From NCBI GenBank assembly GCA_947503105.1, contig CANNCM010000006.1, positions 37,899 to 101,898 of the forward strand: a stretch of 64,000 nucleotides of DNA, read 5' to 3'. Numbering within the stretch: position 1 is the stretch's first letter; each line of letters starts with the position of its first letter. The notes under the pieces were generated by a model. The model saw nothing but the letters and a program-made list of their open reading frames with translations, was not told the DNA's origin and ran no database searches. The translations under genes and the position numbers were made by a program. Source of the DNA: an uncultured Flavobacteriaceae bacterium. Its GTDB lineage: Bacteria > Bacteroidota > Bacteroidia > Flavobacteriales > Flavobacteriaceae. Below, piece by piece: positions 41,528 through 51,536 of the stretch.

Positions 41528-44131
41528 TCATTTCTTTTTTATAAGCATGCGCTTAATTTCATTCAACTTCATCAAGGCCTCAACTGGCGTTAATCGATCA
41601 ATATCTATATCCAAAATATCGGCTTTCAGCGCTTCCAAAAGTGGATCATCCAAATTGAAAAAACTCAACTGCATGTCCGAATTTAAATCTTTCACTTTGG
41701 CCCTAAGTTCGTCTCCAGAATGTGATTTCTCGAGTTGTTTCAATATTTTTTTTGAACGTTCCAATACCACTTGTGGCATTCCTGCCATTTTTGCTACATG
41801 AATCCCGAAACTGTGCTGGCTCCCACCAGCAATTAAAGTTCTCAAAAACAAAACATTATCTTTCAATTCTTTGACAGCAACATTATAATTTTTGATGCGC
41901 AAAAATGTTTCACTCATTTCATTCAACTCATGATAATGTGTTGCAAAAAGAGTTTTGGCACGAGACGGGTGTTCATGCAAATATTCACTAATGGCCCAAG
42001 CTATAGAAATACCATCGTAAGTGCTTGTTCCTCGACCAATTTCATCGAGCAATACTAAACTTCGATCAGAAATATTATTCAAAATTGAGGCTGTTTCATT
42101 CATTTCTACCATAAAAGTAGATTCCCCCATAGAAATATTATCACTGGCACCAACGCGAGTAAAAAGTTTATCGACCACGCCAATTCTTGCCTTTTCGGCT
42201 GGAACAAAACTGCCTATTTGTGCCAATAAAACAATTAAAGCGGTTTGACGCAAAATTGCAGACTTACCCGACATATTTGGCCCCGTAATCATTATGATTT
42301 GCTGTGTTTCTCGATCTAAAAAAACGTCATTAGCTACATAGGTTTCGCCCAAAGGCAGTTGCTGTTCAATTACTGGATGACGCCCTTTTTGGATGTCCAA
42401 ATCAAAGGAATTATCTAGCTGTGGTATGCTATAGTGGTGTTGCTTAGCCAGATGCGCAAAAGCACTCAAACAATCCAATTGAGCCACTAAATGTGCATTT
42501 TGCTGTACCGCTTTGATATGGCCATGCATCCAACCGACAAGCTCTGAAAATAGACGTTGTTCAATGGCCAAAATTTGATCTTCTGCGCCCAATATTTTTT
42601 GTTCATATTCCTTAAGCTCTTCTGTAATGTAGCGCTCTGCATTAACCAAAGTTTGTTTCCTTATCCAGTGCTCTGGAACTTTGTCTTTATGTGTGTTTCG
42701 AACTTCAATATAATATCCAAAAACATTATTTGAAGCAATTTTAAGTGATGTTATTCCAGTCGATTCACTTTCGCGCGCCAACATTTGATCGAGATAATCT
42801 TTGCCAGAAAATGCAATAGCACGCAAAGCTGCTAATTCTTCGGAAGCAGAGGACGCAATAGTGTTTCCTTTGAGTATATGAACTGGAGCTTCTTCATTTA
42901 ATGTATTCGAAATTTTATCTCTCAACTCTTTACAATCGTGGATTCGTTGTCCTAATTTTGCCAATGTTGAGTGCTCGCAACTCAGAGCTAATGCTTTGAT
43001 TGGTAAAATTTGTTCTAAAGAATTTTTCAACTGAACAACTTCACGAGGGTTAACTTTGCCTGTGGCAATTTTAGAAATCAATCGTTCCAAATCGCCAATA
43101 CCTTTGATGCTGGATTGCAACTGTTGAAGTTCAGCTTCATGTTCATAAAAAAACTGGACCACTTCGTGGCGTTCCTGAATTTTCTGCACAGATTTTAAAG
43201 GAAGTGCCAACCAACGTTTTAACAATCGGCCGCCCATAGGCGATAGTGTTTTATCGATAATCTGAATTAAGGTAACTGCATTATGATTGGTGGAGTGGTA
43301 CAACTCCAAATTCCGAATGGTAAATTTATCCATCCAAACAAAATCGTCTTCCAAAATACGTTCTATGGATGTAATATGCTGCAATTTATGGTGTTGTGTT
43401 TCACCTAGATAATGAAGTATTGCTCCAGATGATACAAGACCTTGATTTAGCGCATCTACTCCAAACCCCTTTAACGTTTTGGTTTGAAAATGTTTACATA
43501 AAGATTCGTTAGCATAATCGTCTTGAAACACCCAATCTTCTAGAAAAAAGACGTGAAAATCATCTCCAAATGTTTTGGCAAAAAGAGAGCGTTTTTGTTT
43601 TTCTATTAGAATTTCACTAGGGTTAAAATTCTGAAGTAATTTTGCCACATATGCCTCACTTCCCTGTGCTACCAAAAACTCGCCTGTGGATACGTCTAAA
43701 AACGAAACTCCAACTATTTTACCAAAATAAACAGCCGCCAAAAAATTATTGGTTTTTGAGCTTAAAACCTCATCATTGAGCGATACTCCTGGTGTAATTA
43801 GCTCTGTAACCCCGCGTTTTACAATCTTTTTGGTCTGTTTGGGATCTTCCAATTGGTCACAAATAGCAACGCGCTCTCCAGCTTTCACCAATTTTGGCAA
43901 ATAGGTGTTTAGTGAATGGTGTGGAAAACCTGCAAGTTCTGTTTCGCTTTGACTTCCAGCACCGCGTTTGGTCAAAATAATATCCAAGATTTTGGCCGCT
44001 TTTACGGCATCACTGCCAAAAGTCTCATAAAAATCTCCAACGCGAAACAACAACAGCGCATCGGGGTACTTTGCCTTGATGGCATTGTACTGTTTCATTA
44101 GTGGAGTTTCTTTTTTTACTTTTTTGGCCAA
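41528..44131 (-). CDS. mutS: DNA mismatch repair protein MutS
   Basis: 867 residues, full length. The N-terminal mismatch-binding motif [13 protein letters not shown] holds the conserved Phe-x-Glu, the connector and lever domains follow, and the C-terminal ATPase has Walker A GPNMSGKS (about residue 616), [33 protein letters not shown] (Walker B) and FATHYHEL. It recognises base mismatches and small loops. It is single and oriented away from the divergent RNA methyltransferase gene. Confidence 0.98.
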   Translation of the reverse strand: MAKKVKKETPLMKQYNAIKAKYPDALLLFRVGDFYETFGSDAVKAAKILDIILTKRGAGSQSETELAGFPHHSLNTYLPKLVKAGERVAICDQLEDPKQTKKIVKRGVTELITPGVSLNDEVLSSKTNNFLAAVYFGKIVGVSFLDVSTGEFLVAQGSEAYVAKLLQNFNPSEILIEKQKRSLFAKTFGDDFHVFFLEDWVFQDDYANESLCKHFQTKTLKGFGVDALNQGLVSSGAILHYLGETQHHKLQHITSIERILEDDFVWMDKFTIRNLELYHSTNHNAVTLIQIIDKTLSPMGGRLLKRWLALPLKSVQKIQERHEVVQFFYEHEAELQQLQSSIKGIGDLERLISKIATGKVNPREVVQLKNSLEQILPIKALALSCEHSTLAKLGQRIHDCKELRDKISNTLNEEAPVHILKGNTIASSASEELAALRAIAFSGKDYLDQMLARESESTGITSLKIASNNVFGYYIEVRNTHKDKVPEHWIRKQTLVNAERYITEELKEYEQKILGAEDQILAIEQRLFSELVGWMHGHIKAVQQNAHLVAQLDCLSAFAHLAKQHHYSIPQLDNSFDLDIQKGRHPVIEQQLPLGETYVANDVFLDRETQQIIMITGPNMSGKSAILRQTALIVLLAQIGSFVPAEKARIGVVDKLFTRVGASDNISMGESTFMVEMNETASILNNISDRSLVLLDEIGRGTSTYDGISIAWAISEYLHEHPSRAKTLFATHYHELNEMSETFLRIKNYNVAVKELKDNVLFLRTLIAGGSQHSFGIHVAKMAGMPQVVLERSKKILKQLEKSHSGDELRAKVKDLNSDMQLSFFNLDDPLLEALKADILDIDIDRLTPVEALMKLNEIKRMLIKKK

Positions 44132-44152
44132 TGAATCTTTGTTTTAAAAGCG

Positions 44153-44160
44153 TACTTTTG
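44153..44160 (+). promoter_or_regulatory. -7 element for the RNA methyltransferase gene
   Basis: TACTTTTG is a full match to TAnnTTTG in the divergent mutS/methyltransferase gap, about 70 bp before the ATG at 44231. A correctly spaced -33 element is not obvious. Confidence 0.4.
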
Positions 44161-44230
44161 TAGGTGTATAAAGATGCTAATGTAACTAATTTTAGTGTGT
44201 TTTAAAACCTAATAATAGAGAATTACGCCC

Positions 44231-44764
44231 ATGCGAAAATTGAAAAACAGCGAATTGGATCGGTTGAGTGTAGAAGCGTTCAAATCTGTTGAAAAAACTC
44301 CGCTTATTGTTGTCTTAGACAATATTCGCAGTTTGAATAATGTGGGCAGCGTTTTTAGAACCTCCGATGCTTTTCGAATTAAACATATATATCTTTGTGG
44401 TATTACTGCAACACCACCACACAAAGACATTCAAAAAACGGCTTTGGGAAGTACAGAATCGGTGAGCTGGTCCTATGCAGAAAATACCATTGATGTAGTA
44501 AAAGAATTGCAACAAAAAAATGTTCAGATATTAGCAATTGAACAGGCCGAAAATGCAACAATGCTTGATCATTTTTCGCCAAAAAATGAGAACACCTATG
44601 CCGTTGTTTTTGGTCATGAAGTTAAAGGGGTTTCTCAAGAGGTTGTAAATCAATCTGATGGAGTGATTGAAATTCCTCAATTTGGAACTAAACATTCTTT
44701 AAATATTGCTGTGAGTTGTGGTGTGGTATTGTGGGCTATTTTTTCAAAAATGAATCAATCCTGA
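44231..44764 (+). CDS. SpoU/TrmH-family RNA 2'-O-methyltransferase
   Basis: 177 residues of the SPOUT superfamily. Motif 1 LDNIRSLNNVGSVFRTSDAF, motif 2 YAVVFGHEVKGVS and motif 3 IEIPQFGTKHSLNIAVSCGV form the knotted S-adenosylmethionine site. It lacks the N-terminal substrate-binding extension of RlmB, so it is a short single-domain form. The target (tRNA or rRNA) cannot be decided from sequence. Its last 10 bp overlap the end of the convergent folK-kinase gene. Confidence 0.93.
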   Translation: MRKLKNSELDRLSVEAFKSVEKTPLIVVLDNIRSLNNVGSVFRTSDAFRIKHIYLCGITATPPHKDIQKTALGSTESVSWSYAENTIDVVKELQQKNVQILAIEQAENATMLDHFSPKNENTYAVVFGHEVKGVSQEVVNQSDGVIEIPQFGTKHSLNIAVSCGVVLWAIFSKMNQS

Positions 44765-45882
44765 ATGTGTTGGAGTAACCACAGATAATCGTGGCGATTT
44801 TCGATAAAATCGCGATCAGAGATATCAATAATTTTAACTTTAAACTGTGGGTTGTTTTTGATAAAATCTAAATACCCAAAATGGATTTTGTCTAAATAGT
44901 CAGACTCTAGATTACGCTCGTAATTTCTTCCTCTTTTTTTGATATTTTGTTGTAATCTATCAATATTTTGATGCAGATATACATACAAATCTGGACGCTT
45001 GATGTCTTTGTAAACTTGATAAAAAAGTGTTCTGTACAATAAAAATTCGTCTTCTTGCAAAGTGATTTTTGAAAAAATTAAAGATTTAAAGACATCATAA
45101 TCCGCGATAATAAAATCTTTAAATAAGTCTAGTTGAGATAAATCATCTGAAATTTGCTGATAGCGATCGGCCAAAAAAGACATTTCTAAGGCAAAGGCAT
45201 ACCGTTCTTTATCTTTATAAAATTTGGGTAAAAAAGGATTATCTGCAAAACGTTCAAAAATAGGTTTTGCATTAAAATCTTCGGCCATCATTTGCGTTAA
45301 ACTGGACTTTCCAGCACCAATATTCCCTTCAATTGCTATGAAATTAAAGGCAGAAAAGTCAAAACGCTGAAGCGGGTTTTGAAGGCTTTCTTTTCGCTTT
45401 TCTATTGGACTTTGGTCTTGACAAAAATCAAGAAGAGTAGAAATTGATTCTTTTTGAATGGGATGAATCAAATCTGGAGCAATATCATTGAGGGGCTGTA
45501 ATACAAAACGGCGTTGCTCGAGTCGTGGGTGCGGCACACTAAGTATTTGATTTTCAATGATTTCATTCTCATAAAATAATACATCAAGATCTAGTGTTCG
45601 AGCATGATACTGACCATCATCGAAGCGTTTGCGACCATGTTGTTCTTCAATTTGAAGAAGTTTTGAAAGCACCAGTTCTGCCGATAAACAGGTCCGTACT
45701 TCAATACAAGCATTGATAAAAGCATCGCCTTCAAATCCCATTGCTGGAGTTTGATAGCACGAAGAAATTTTTAATACACTACCCACTTCATAATGGATAG
45801 AATCTATGGCCAATTGCAAATAAGAAAGCCGGTCGCCAACATTACTTCCTAGTCCGATATATATGTGTTTTTGATCACTCAT
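44755..45882 (-). CDS. folK: HPPK-deoxynucleoside kinase fusion protein
   Basis: 375 residues with two enzymes. Residues 1 to about 155 are 6-hydroxymethyl-dihydropterin pyrophosphokinase (YIGLGSNVGDR, RTLDLDVLFY, VPHPRLEQRRFVLQPL), a folate-synthesis step. After a short linker, residues about 178-375 are a deoxynucleoside kinase with P-loop EGNIGAGKSS (about 185-194), FERFADNPFLP, YDVFKSLIF and the Arg-rich lid KKRGRNYERN. The fusion would tie folate and nucleotide-salvage steps; both halves keep their key motifs, so both are probably active. The same fusion is seen in other Flavobacteriia as far as I recall. Confidence 0.93.
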   Translation of the reverse strand: MSDQKHIYIGLGSNVGDRLSYLQLAIDSIHYEVGSVLKISSCYQTPAMGFEGDAFINACIEVRTCLSAELVLSKLLQIEEQHGRKRFDDGQYHARTLDLDVLFYENEIIENQILSVPHPRLEQRRFVLQPLNDIAPDLIHPIQKESISTLLDFCQDQSPIEKRKESLQNPLQRFDFSAFNFIAIEGNIGAGKSSLTQMMAEDFNAKPIFERFADNPFLPKFYKDKERYAFALEMSFLADRYQQISDDLSQLDLFKDFIIADYDVFKSLIFSKITLQEDEFLLYRTLFYQVYKDIKRPDLYVYLHQNIDRLQQNIKKRGRNYERNLESDYLDKIHFGYLDFIKNNPQFKVKIIDISDRDFIENRHDYLWLLQHIQD

Positions 45883-45944
45883 TTAGTGTAGCAATTTAGG
45901 TAAAATTAAAATTATATCTTTACTAAAGTATTTATCGACAACCA

Positions 45945-46649
45945 ATGACACTGAAAGACAAAGTTTTAGCACAACGCCTATATTTGATTCTAGGGATTTT
46001 ATTCATTACCTCGCTGGTGGTTTCCAATTTGATTTTTAAAAAGTTTTTTTACTACTACCCTTTTGATTTTTCAGTTTTTGGAGTCAAATTATTTGAAATT
46101 TCTGTGGGTATTCTTCCCTATCCGATTACCTTTTTAATTACAGATTTAATTAGTGAAATATATGGAAAGAAAAAAGCCAACGAAGTGGTTGTTGGAGGCA
46201 TATTTGCATCCTTTTTTGCCATGGGTATAATTTATGTCGCCAATGTTGCTCCCGCAACCGACTGGTCGCCTGTTTCAGATGATTTGTTTTCTACTGTATT
46301 TGGAGGTACTGCAATTGCTGTTTTGGCAAGTATGCTGGCCTACTTGTTTGCGCAATTTGTAGATATTCAAATTTATCATTTTTGGAAAAAATTGACTCAA
46401 GGAAAACATCTGTGGTTGCGCAACAATTGTTCTACTTTTTTATCTCAATTTTTAGACACAGCTACAGTATTATTATTGTTGTGTGCTTTTGGTGAAATTG
46501 GCTGGGATTTATTTGGCGGACTCCTACTTGCAGGGTTTTTATTCAAAGTTTTAATTGCAGCACTTGACACGCCTTTTCTTTATCTTGGGGTTTTTCTTTT
46601 CAGAAAACGATTTAAACTTGATATTAATCAAGAAATTGAGCTGAATTAA
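45945..46649 (+). CDS. Queuosine precursor transporter (YhhQ/QPTR family)
   Basis: 234 residues, an integral membrane protein with about six helices. PYPITFLITDLISEIYGKKK is the characteristic first-loop motif, followed by a FLSQFLDTATVLLL block. This family takes up queuosine precursors such as preQ0/preQ1 for tRNA modification and was formerly DUF165. Assignment is by family signature; the exact substrate is inferred. Its stop shares TTAA with the convergent DUF2797 gene. Confidence 0.9.
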   Translation: MTLKDKVLAQRLYLILGILFITSLVVSNLIFKKFFYYYPFDFSVFGVKLFEISVGILPYPITFLITDLISEIYGKKKANEVVVGGIFASFFAMGIIYVANVAPATDWSPVSDDLFSTVFGGTAIAVLASMLAYLFAQFVDIQIYHFWKKLTQGKHLWLRNNCSTFLSQFLDTATVLLLLCAFGEIGWDLFGGLLLAGFLFKVLIAALDTPFLYLGVFLFRKRFKLDINQEIELN

Positions 46650-47443
46650 GCGCTAACATTGAGTTTTATAACCAAACCTTCATTGCTTCTGATATTGAAT
46701 ACGGTATCGTCCTCAAAAATAAGATATTGCCCTTTTATACCAACAAGCGCCCCATTAAATTGAGTGGTCTTTGTCAGGTTCAAACTTTTTGGTTTTTCTG
46801 GATATTTTTGGACTGGAAATTTTAAATTCAAAGGCTCTTTATTGGCCAAAAAATACGATTGAACCTCATCTGGTAAATGCTTTGAAAGTTGATGACGCCA
46901 TGTTTTCAAGTCCTCAGAAGCGGCATCGCCTTTTAGCATTTCGCGCCAATTGGTTTTGTCGCTTACAAATTGTTTAAGGGCCACTTCTGCCACGCCAGCC
47001 AAATAACGATTTGGAACTTCTAAAATCTCCAAAGCTTCTTGCGCTCCTTGATCTATCCAACGTGTTGGGACTTGAGTTTTTCGAGTAACCCCTACTTTGA
47101 TATTACTAGAATTTGCCAAATATACAATGTGTGGTTGTAGTTGTACTTTTTTTTCAAAGTCTAAATCACGGTCCTCAACTCCTAAATGGGCTTTGCTCAG
47201 CTCTGGTCGCATGATCCAATCGGCGGTTTGTGGTTGCTCAAAAAAACAGGATTTACAAAACCCTTGTCGGAATGTTGTTTCATCGCTACCGCAATTTAAA
47301 CACGCATAGCCTGCAAACTCTAAAGTTATTTTTTTGTGTATCAATTGATGTACTTGAATCAACTCATTTCCAAGGGTTAGGTAGTATTTTATGGGCTGAG
47401 AAAATTCCGTTTGCATTTTTGTGAGCACACCTTGATATAGCAT
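46646..47443 (-). CDS. DUF2797 family protein
   Basis: 265 residues. A zinc-ribbon-like pair of Cys-x2-Cys motifs (CLNCG and CKSCF, about 48-70) is followed by PHIVYLANSSNIKVGVTRK and the TRWIDQGA motif, which recall a GIY-YIG-type fold, and a C-terminal region with no named domain. The molecular function of DUF2797 is not known; a nucleic-acid role is a guess from the zinc motif and GIY-YIG-like block. The gene could start at the ATG at 47416 (MQTEFSQ). Confidence 0.8.
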   Translation of the reverse strand: MLYQGVLTKMQTEFSQPIKYYLTLGNELIQVHQLIHKKITLEFAGYACLNCGSDETTFRQGFCKSCFFEQPQTADWIMRPELSKAHLGVEDRDLDFEKKVQLQPHIVYLANSSNIKVGVTRKTQVPTRWIDQGAQEALEILEVPNRYLAGVAEVALKQFVSDKTNWREMLKGDAASEDLKTWRHQLSKHLPDEVQSYFLANKEPLNLKFPVQKYPEKPKSLNLTKTTQFNGALVGIKGQYLIFEDDTVFNIRSNEGLVIKLNVSA

Positions 47444-47488
47444 ATAGAGATTTTTGTTACTTTTAGCCTTGTAAATATATGTAATTTT

Positions 47489-49000
47489 ATGCCAATTCCA
47501 TTAGTTAATTCGATTGCAACATGGTTTTTAAAGAAACGTTTCCATCAGATAGATTTGTTTCTCAAATACCCCTATGAAGTTCAGAATGAACTACTTACAA
47601 ATCTTTTGGAGTTGTCAAAAAATACAGAGTTTGGACAAAAATATGATTTTAAGTCCATCAAAACGTATCGTGATTTTTCGGAACGTATCCCCGTTTCTAC
47701 ATATGAAACCTACCACAATTATATTGAACGATCGAGAAAAGGAGAGCAAAATATTTTTTGGCCAAAACCCATCAAATGGTTTGCCAAATCAAGTGGAACT
47801 ACAAATACCAAAAGCAAGTTTATACCTGTTAGTAATGCCTCTTTGGAGGACTGTCATTATGCCGCTGGAAAGGATTTATTGTGTATGTATTTAAATAATA
47901 ATCCAGATTCAGAATTATTTAATGGAAAAAATTTACGTTTGGGAGGAAGCAAAGAGTTATACGAAGAAAATGGTACTGTTTTTGGCGATCTTTCTGCTAT
48001 TTTAATTGACAACATGCCTTTTTGGGCTGAGTTTAGCAGCACCCCTAGCAATAAAGTCTCTTTGATGAGTGACTGGGAGTCTAAAATGCAAGCAATTGTT
48101 GACGAAACCGTCAACGAAAATGTTACTAGTTTGGCTGGGGTTCCTTCATGGATGTTGGTCCTTTTAAACAATGTTTTAGAAACCACTGGCAAATCTAATC
48201 TTCTTGAAATATGGCCCAATTTAGAAGTCTATTTTCATGGAGGCGTGAGTTTTATGCCGTATAAAGATCAATATAAAAATATACTTCCATCTTCCGCATT
48301 TAAATACTACGAAATCTACAATGCCTCTGAAGGTTTTTTTGCAATACAAGATCAAAATGATTCTGATGAGTTGCTTTTAATGTTGGATTATGGCATTTTT
48401 TATGAGTTTATTCCTATGGATACCTATAGCACCCCAAATGAAAAGGTCATTCCATTACATGAAGTAGAAAAAGGAAAAAACTACGCCATCATCATTACCA
48501 CCAATGCAGGGTTGTGGCGCTACCAAATTGGCGACACTGTTCGTTTTACTTGTATTGATCCTTACCGCATCAAGGTAACAGGGCGGACAAAACATTTTAT
48601 TAATGTTTTTGGAGAAGAACTCATTATTGAAAATACCGATAAAGCTCTCAAAAGTGTATCCAAAAAAATAGGTTGTGCGGTTGTAGAATATACGGTAGCA
48701 CCTATTTTTATGAAAGGAAAACAAAAAGGTGCTCACGAATGGCTTATTGAATTTAAAACCCCGCCAAAAGACATTAATTATTTTTCGGCGCTATTGGACA
48801 ATGCCCTCAAAGCTCTAAATTCCGATTATGAAGCCAAGCGCTATAATAACACAACATTAAATCCTCCAAAAATTAATGTCGCTCGGGCAGAACAATTTCA
48901 TGACTGGCTGAAAAGTAAAAACAAACTTGGTGGCCAACACAAGGTTCCTAGATTATCGAACTCAAGACTATATTTAGAGGAATTATTGAAACTGCATTAA
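47489..49000 (+). CDS. GH3 auxin-responsive promoter-type acyl-adenylating enzyme
   Basis: 503 residues. The GH3 family (plant auxin-conjugating enzymes and bacterial relatives) belongs to the ANL adenylating superfamily. Visible motifs include KWFAKSSGTTNTKSKFIPVS (the nucleotide-binding P-loop), YNASEGFFAIQ (ATP-binding) and LWRYQIGDTVRFT. It probably forms an acyl-AMP and an amide or thioester, but the substrate in Bacteroidota is unknown. Note that this GH3 is unrelated to glycoside hydrolase family 3. Confidence 0.9.
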   Translation: MPIPLVNSIATWFLKKRFHQIDLFLKYPYEVQNELLTNLLELSKNTEFGQKYDFKSIKTYRDFSERIPVSTYETYHNYIERSRKGEQNIFWPKPIKWFAKSSGTTNTKSKFIPVSNASLEDCHYAAGKDLLCMYLNNNPDSELFNGKNLRLGGSKELYEENGTVFGDLSAILIDNMPFWAEFSSTPSNKVSLMSDWESKMQAIVDETVNENVTSLAGVPSWMLVLLNNVLETTGKSNLLEIWPNLEVYFHGGVSFMPYKDQYKNILPSSAFKYYEIYNASEGFFAIQDQNDSDELLLMLDYGIFYEFIPMDTYSTPNEKVIPLHEVEKGKNYAIIITTNAGLWRYQIGDTVRFTCIDPYRIKVTGRTKHFINVFGEELIIENTDKALKSVSKKIGCAVVEYTVAPIFMKGKQKGAHEWLIEFKTPPKDINYFSALLDNALKALNSDYEAKRYNNTTLNPPKINVARAEQFHDWLKSKNKLGGQHKVPRLSNSRLYLEELLKLH

Positions 49001-49089
49001 ATTTCTAAGACGCTGAACTTGTTTCAGAGGCCAATTTGGTACACAAGTTGCTTAAATTGATATAATTTTAACCCTAAATATAGACTGCT

Positions 49090-49494
49090 ATGATGCCGAA
49101 AATGTTGTTTTTAACTGTTTTTATTCTTAATTCTTGTGCGAGTCAAAAACTCAATCCAACGCTAAAAACCAGCGACTGGGAAGTGATTTTAATTGATGGT
49201 AAAAAGATCTTATCTAATCATCCAACAATCTCATTCATTGAAAAAGGACGGCAGATTGGTGGCTATGGTGGTTGTAATTATTTTGGTGGAAGGTATGAGG
49301 TTAATGGCGAAAATATTTCATTTAGTAAAATGACTTCAACACTAATGGCATGTATTGGTGATGATCTAGAGGATCGTTTTTTTTCTGCACTTGATAAAGT
49401 AAAAAAATACCGAGTTAAAGAAGATAAACTTCAATTTTTGGACGAAAGAAAAACGGTTGTTATGCTTTTAAAAGTAGTAGTTAATAAAGACTAA
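49090..49494 (+). CDS. META-domain (HslJ-like) lipoprotein
   Basis: 134 residues. A short signal ends in LNSCAS (lipobox). The META/HslJ domain has the pattern [11 protein letters not shown]...[21 protein letters not shown] and [21 protein letters not shown], which is diagnostic. HslJ-type proteins are outer-membrane or periplasmic and linked to stress tolerance, with no known catalysis. The start could be any of three close ATGs (49090, 49093, 49102). The stop shares a four-base overlap with convergent clpX. Confidence 0.88.
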   Translation: MMPKMLFLTVFILNSCASQKLNPTLKTSDWEVILIDGKKILSNHPTISFIEKGRQIGGYGGCNYFGGRYEVNGENISFSKMTSTLMACIGDDLEDRFFSALDKVKKYRVKEDKLQFLDERKTVVMLLKVVVNKD

Positions 49495-50720
49495 GACACT
49501 GCTTTTAGTTGTTTTAAACGTGTACGACTAAGGTGTTTTTTAGCATAGGACTTATCTACTACAAGAGAGGTTTCATCACTTCCTGGCAAAGTAAACATGG
49601 CATCCGTTAAAATTTCTTCGCACAAAGAACGTAAACCACGAGCGCCTAATTTGTATTCTACGGCCTTTTGAACAATAAAATCTAGGGCTTCATCTTCAAA
49701 GCTGAGCGCTATGTTATCCATTTCAAACAATTTTTTATACTGCTTGACGATAGCATTTTTGGGTTCGGTCAAAATTGCTTTGAGTGTTCCGGCATCCAGA
49801 GGATTCATGTATGTAAGAACGGGCAAACGTCCAATAATTTCTGGTATCAATCCAAAATCTTTAAGATCTTTTGGTGTGATATATTGTAAAAGATTTTGCC
49901 CATCAATTTTCTCACCTTCTTGAGATGACTTATAGCCAATAGCAGCCATGTTTAGGCGTTTGGATATGTGGCGATCAATGCCATCAAAAGCCCCGCCGGC
50001 TATGAATAAAATATGTTCTGTATTGACTTCAATGAATTTTTGATCGGGGTGTTTTCTACCGCCTTTTGGTGGAACATTCACAACGGTTCCTTCCAAAAGT
50101 TTTAAAAGGGCTTGTTGTACCCCTTCACCAGAAACATCACGAGTAATGGATGGGTTGTCACTTTTTCGAGCAATTTTATCAATTTCGTCTATAAATACAA
50201 TCCCTCGTTCTGCTTTTTCTTGATTGTAATCTGCAGCTTGCAAGAGTCGTGTCAGCATACTTTCAACATCTTCTCCAACATAACCTGCTTCCGTTAGAAC
50301 GGTTGCATCTACAATGGCTAGTGGTACATTGAGCATTTTGGCAATGGTTTTGGCTATTAGGGTTTTTCCTGTCCCTGTTTGACCCACCATGATAATATTA
50401 CTCTTTTGAATTTCAATATCATCTTCTGTATCGGGTTGGAGTAACCGTTTGTAGTGATTGTAAACCGCTACAGACATTACTTTTTTGGTTTGCTCTTGAC
50501 CAATAATATAGGTGTCTAAAAAAGCTTTAATTTCTTGAGGTTTTTTAAGCATGACCTCTGTTGTAAGCTCTTGACCTGTATGTTTTGACTCTTCTGCAAC
50601 AATTCCATGTGCTTGCACAATGCATCGATCACAAATATGTGCATCTAAACCTGCAATAAGGAGGTTTGTATCTGCTTTTTGCTTTCCACAAAATGAACAC
50701 TCTAATTCTTCTTTTGCCAT
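49491..50720 (-). CDS. clpX: ATP-dependent Clp protease ATPase subunit ClpX
   Basis: 409 residues. The N-terminal Cys4 zinc domain uses Cys8, Cys11, Cys30 and Cys33. AAA+ motifs: Walker A GQTGTGKT (113-120), Walker [12 protein letters not shown], pore-loop region GYVGEDV, and sensor motifs GRLPVLTYM and YKLGARGLR. It unfolds substrates for ClpP. It lies 25 bp after clpP and is probably co-transcribed from the clpP promoter. Confidence 0.98.
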   Translation of the reverse strand: MAKEELECSFCGKQKADTNLLIAGLDAHICDRCIVQAHGIVAEESKHTGQELTTEVMLKKPQEIKAFLDTYIIGQEQTKKVMSVAVYNHYKRLLQPDTEDDIEIQKSNIIMVGQTGTGKTLIAKTIAKMLNVPLAIVDATVLTEAGYVGEDVESMLTRLLQAADYNQEKAERGIVFIDEIDKIARKSDNPSITRDVSGEGVQQALLKLLEGTVVNVPPKGGRKHPDQKFIEVNTEHILFIAGGAFDGIDRHISKRLNMAAIGYKSSQEGEKIDGQNLLQYITPKDLKDFGLIPEIIGRLPVLTYMNPLDAGTLKAILTEPKNAIVKQYKKLFEMDNIALSFEDEALDFIVQKAVEYKLGARGLRSLCEEILTDAMFTLPGSDETSLVVDKSYAKKHLSRTRLKQLKAVS

Positions 50721-50745
50721 GGGTTGTTGTTGTTTGAAGCTTTAA

Positions 50746-51423
50746 TTAAGACTTTCTTGAAAGAATTTCGTCAATCATTCCATATTCAAGGGCTTTGTCT
50801 GCCTTCATCCAATAATCGCGATCACTATCGGCATAGACTTTATCGTAATCTTGCCCAGAGTGTTTCGAAATGATGTTATAAAGTTCCTCTTTTAGGGTTA
50901 AGATCTCGCGCGCTGTAATTTCAATATCACTCGCTTGACCTTGTGCACCGCCCAATGGTTGATGAATCATCACTCTAGAGTGTGTCAGTCCGCTACGTTT
51001 GCCTTTTTCTCCGGCACATAACAAAACAGCTCCCATAGACGCGGCCATTCCTGTACAAATAGTCGCTACATCTGGTTTTATGAGTTGCATGGTGTCGTAA
51101 ATTCCAAGACCTGCATAAACACTTCCGCCTGGAGAATTGATATAAATTTGAATGTCTTTAGAAGCATCAGTACTTTCCAAAAACAATAATTGTGCTTGAA
51201 TGATATTGGCTACTTGATCATTGATGGCAGTTCCCATAAATATAATACGATCCATCATCAGTCTTGAAAAAACATCAAAAATAGCAATATTCATTTGACG
51301 TTCTTCAATGATATTTGGGGTCAGACCCATTGGAGTCATACTACTGACAATTTTATCGTAATACGTACTGCTGATGCCTTGATCTTGTATTGCAAATTTT
51401 TTAAATTCTTTTCCGTAGTCCAT
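50746..51423 (-). CDS. clpP: ATP-dependent Clp protease proteolytic subunit ClpP
   Basis: 225 residues. The catalytic triad is Ser129 (GMAASMGA), His154 (VMIHQPLGG) and Asp203 in SDRDYWM. INSPGGSVYAGLGIYD is the usual oxyanion-side block. The protease forms a double-ring tetradecamer with ClpX. A short N-terminal extension relative to E. coli may be a propeptide. It is preceded by a terminator (51488-51518) that separates it from tig, and has its own -7 element at 51446-51453. Confidence 0.98.
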   Translation of the reverse strand: MDYGKEFKKFAIQDQGISSTYYDKIVSSMTPMGLTPNIIEERQMNIAIFDVFSRLMMDRIIFMGTAINDQVANIIQAQLLFLESTDASKDIQIYINSPGGSVYAGLGIYDTMQLIKPDVATICTGMAASMGAVLLCAGEKGKRSGLTHSRVMIHQPLGGAQGQASDIEITAREILTLKEELYNIISKHSGQDYDKVYADSDRDYWMKADKALEYGMIDEILSRKS

Positions 51424-51445
51424 ATTCTTTTTTGTTTTAAGACTG

Positions 51446-51453
51446 TAAATATA
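51446..51453 (-). promoter_or_regulatory. -7 element for clpP-clpX
   Basis: TATATTTA on the minus strand, seven of eight matches to TAnnTTTG, 23 bp upstream of the clpP ATG and downstream of the tig terminator. Confidence 0.4.
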
Positions 51454-51487
51454 CTATTATTTAAATCTATTAAATATTTTTAAAAAT

Positions 51488-51518
51488 AAAAAAACACTCC
51501 CGAAGAAGTGTTTTTTTT
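51488..51518. terminator. Intrinsic terminator between tig and clpP
   Basis: AAAAAAACACT (51488-51498) pairs with AGTGTTTTTTT (51507-51517) around an eight-base loop. T runs follow on both strands; its likely target is the tig transcript. Confidence 0.85.
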
Positions 51519-51536
51519 ATCCTATAAAATCAATGC

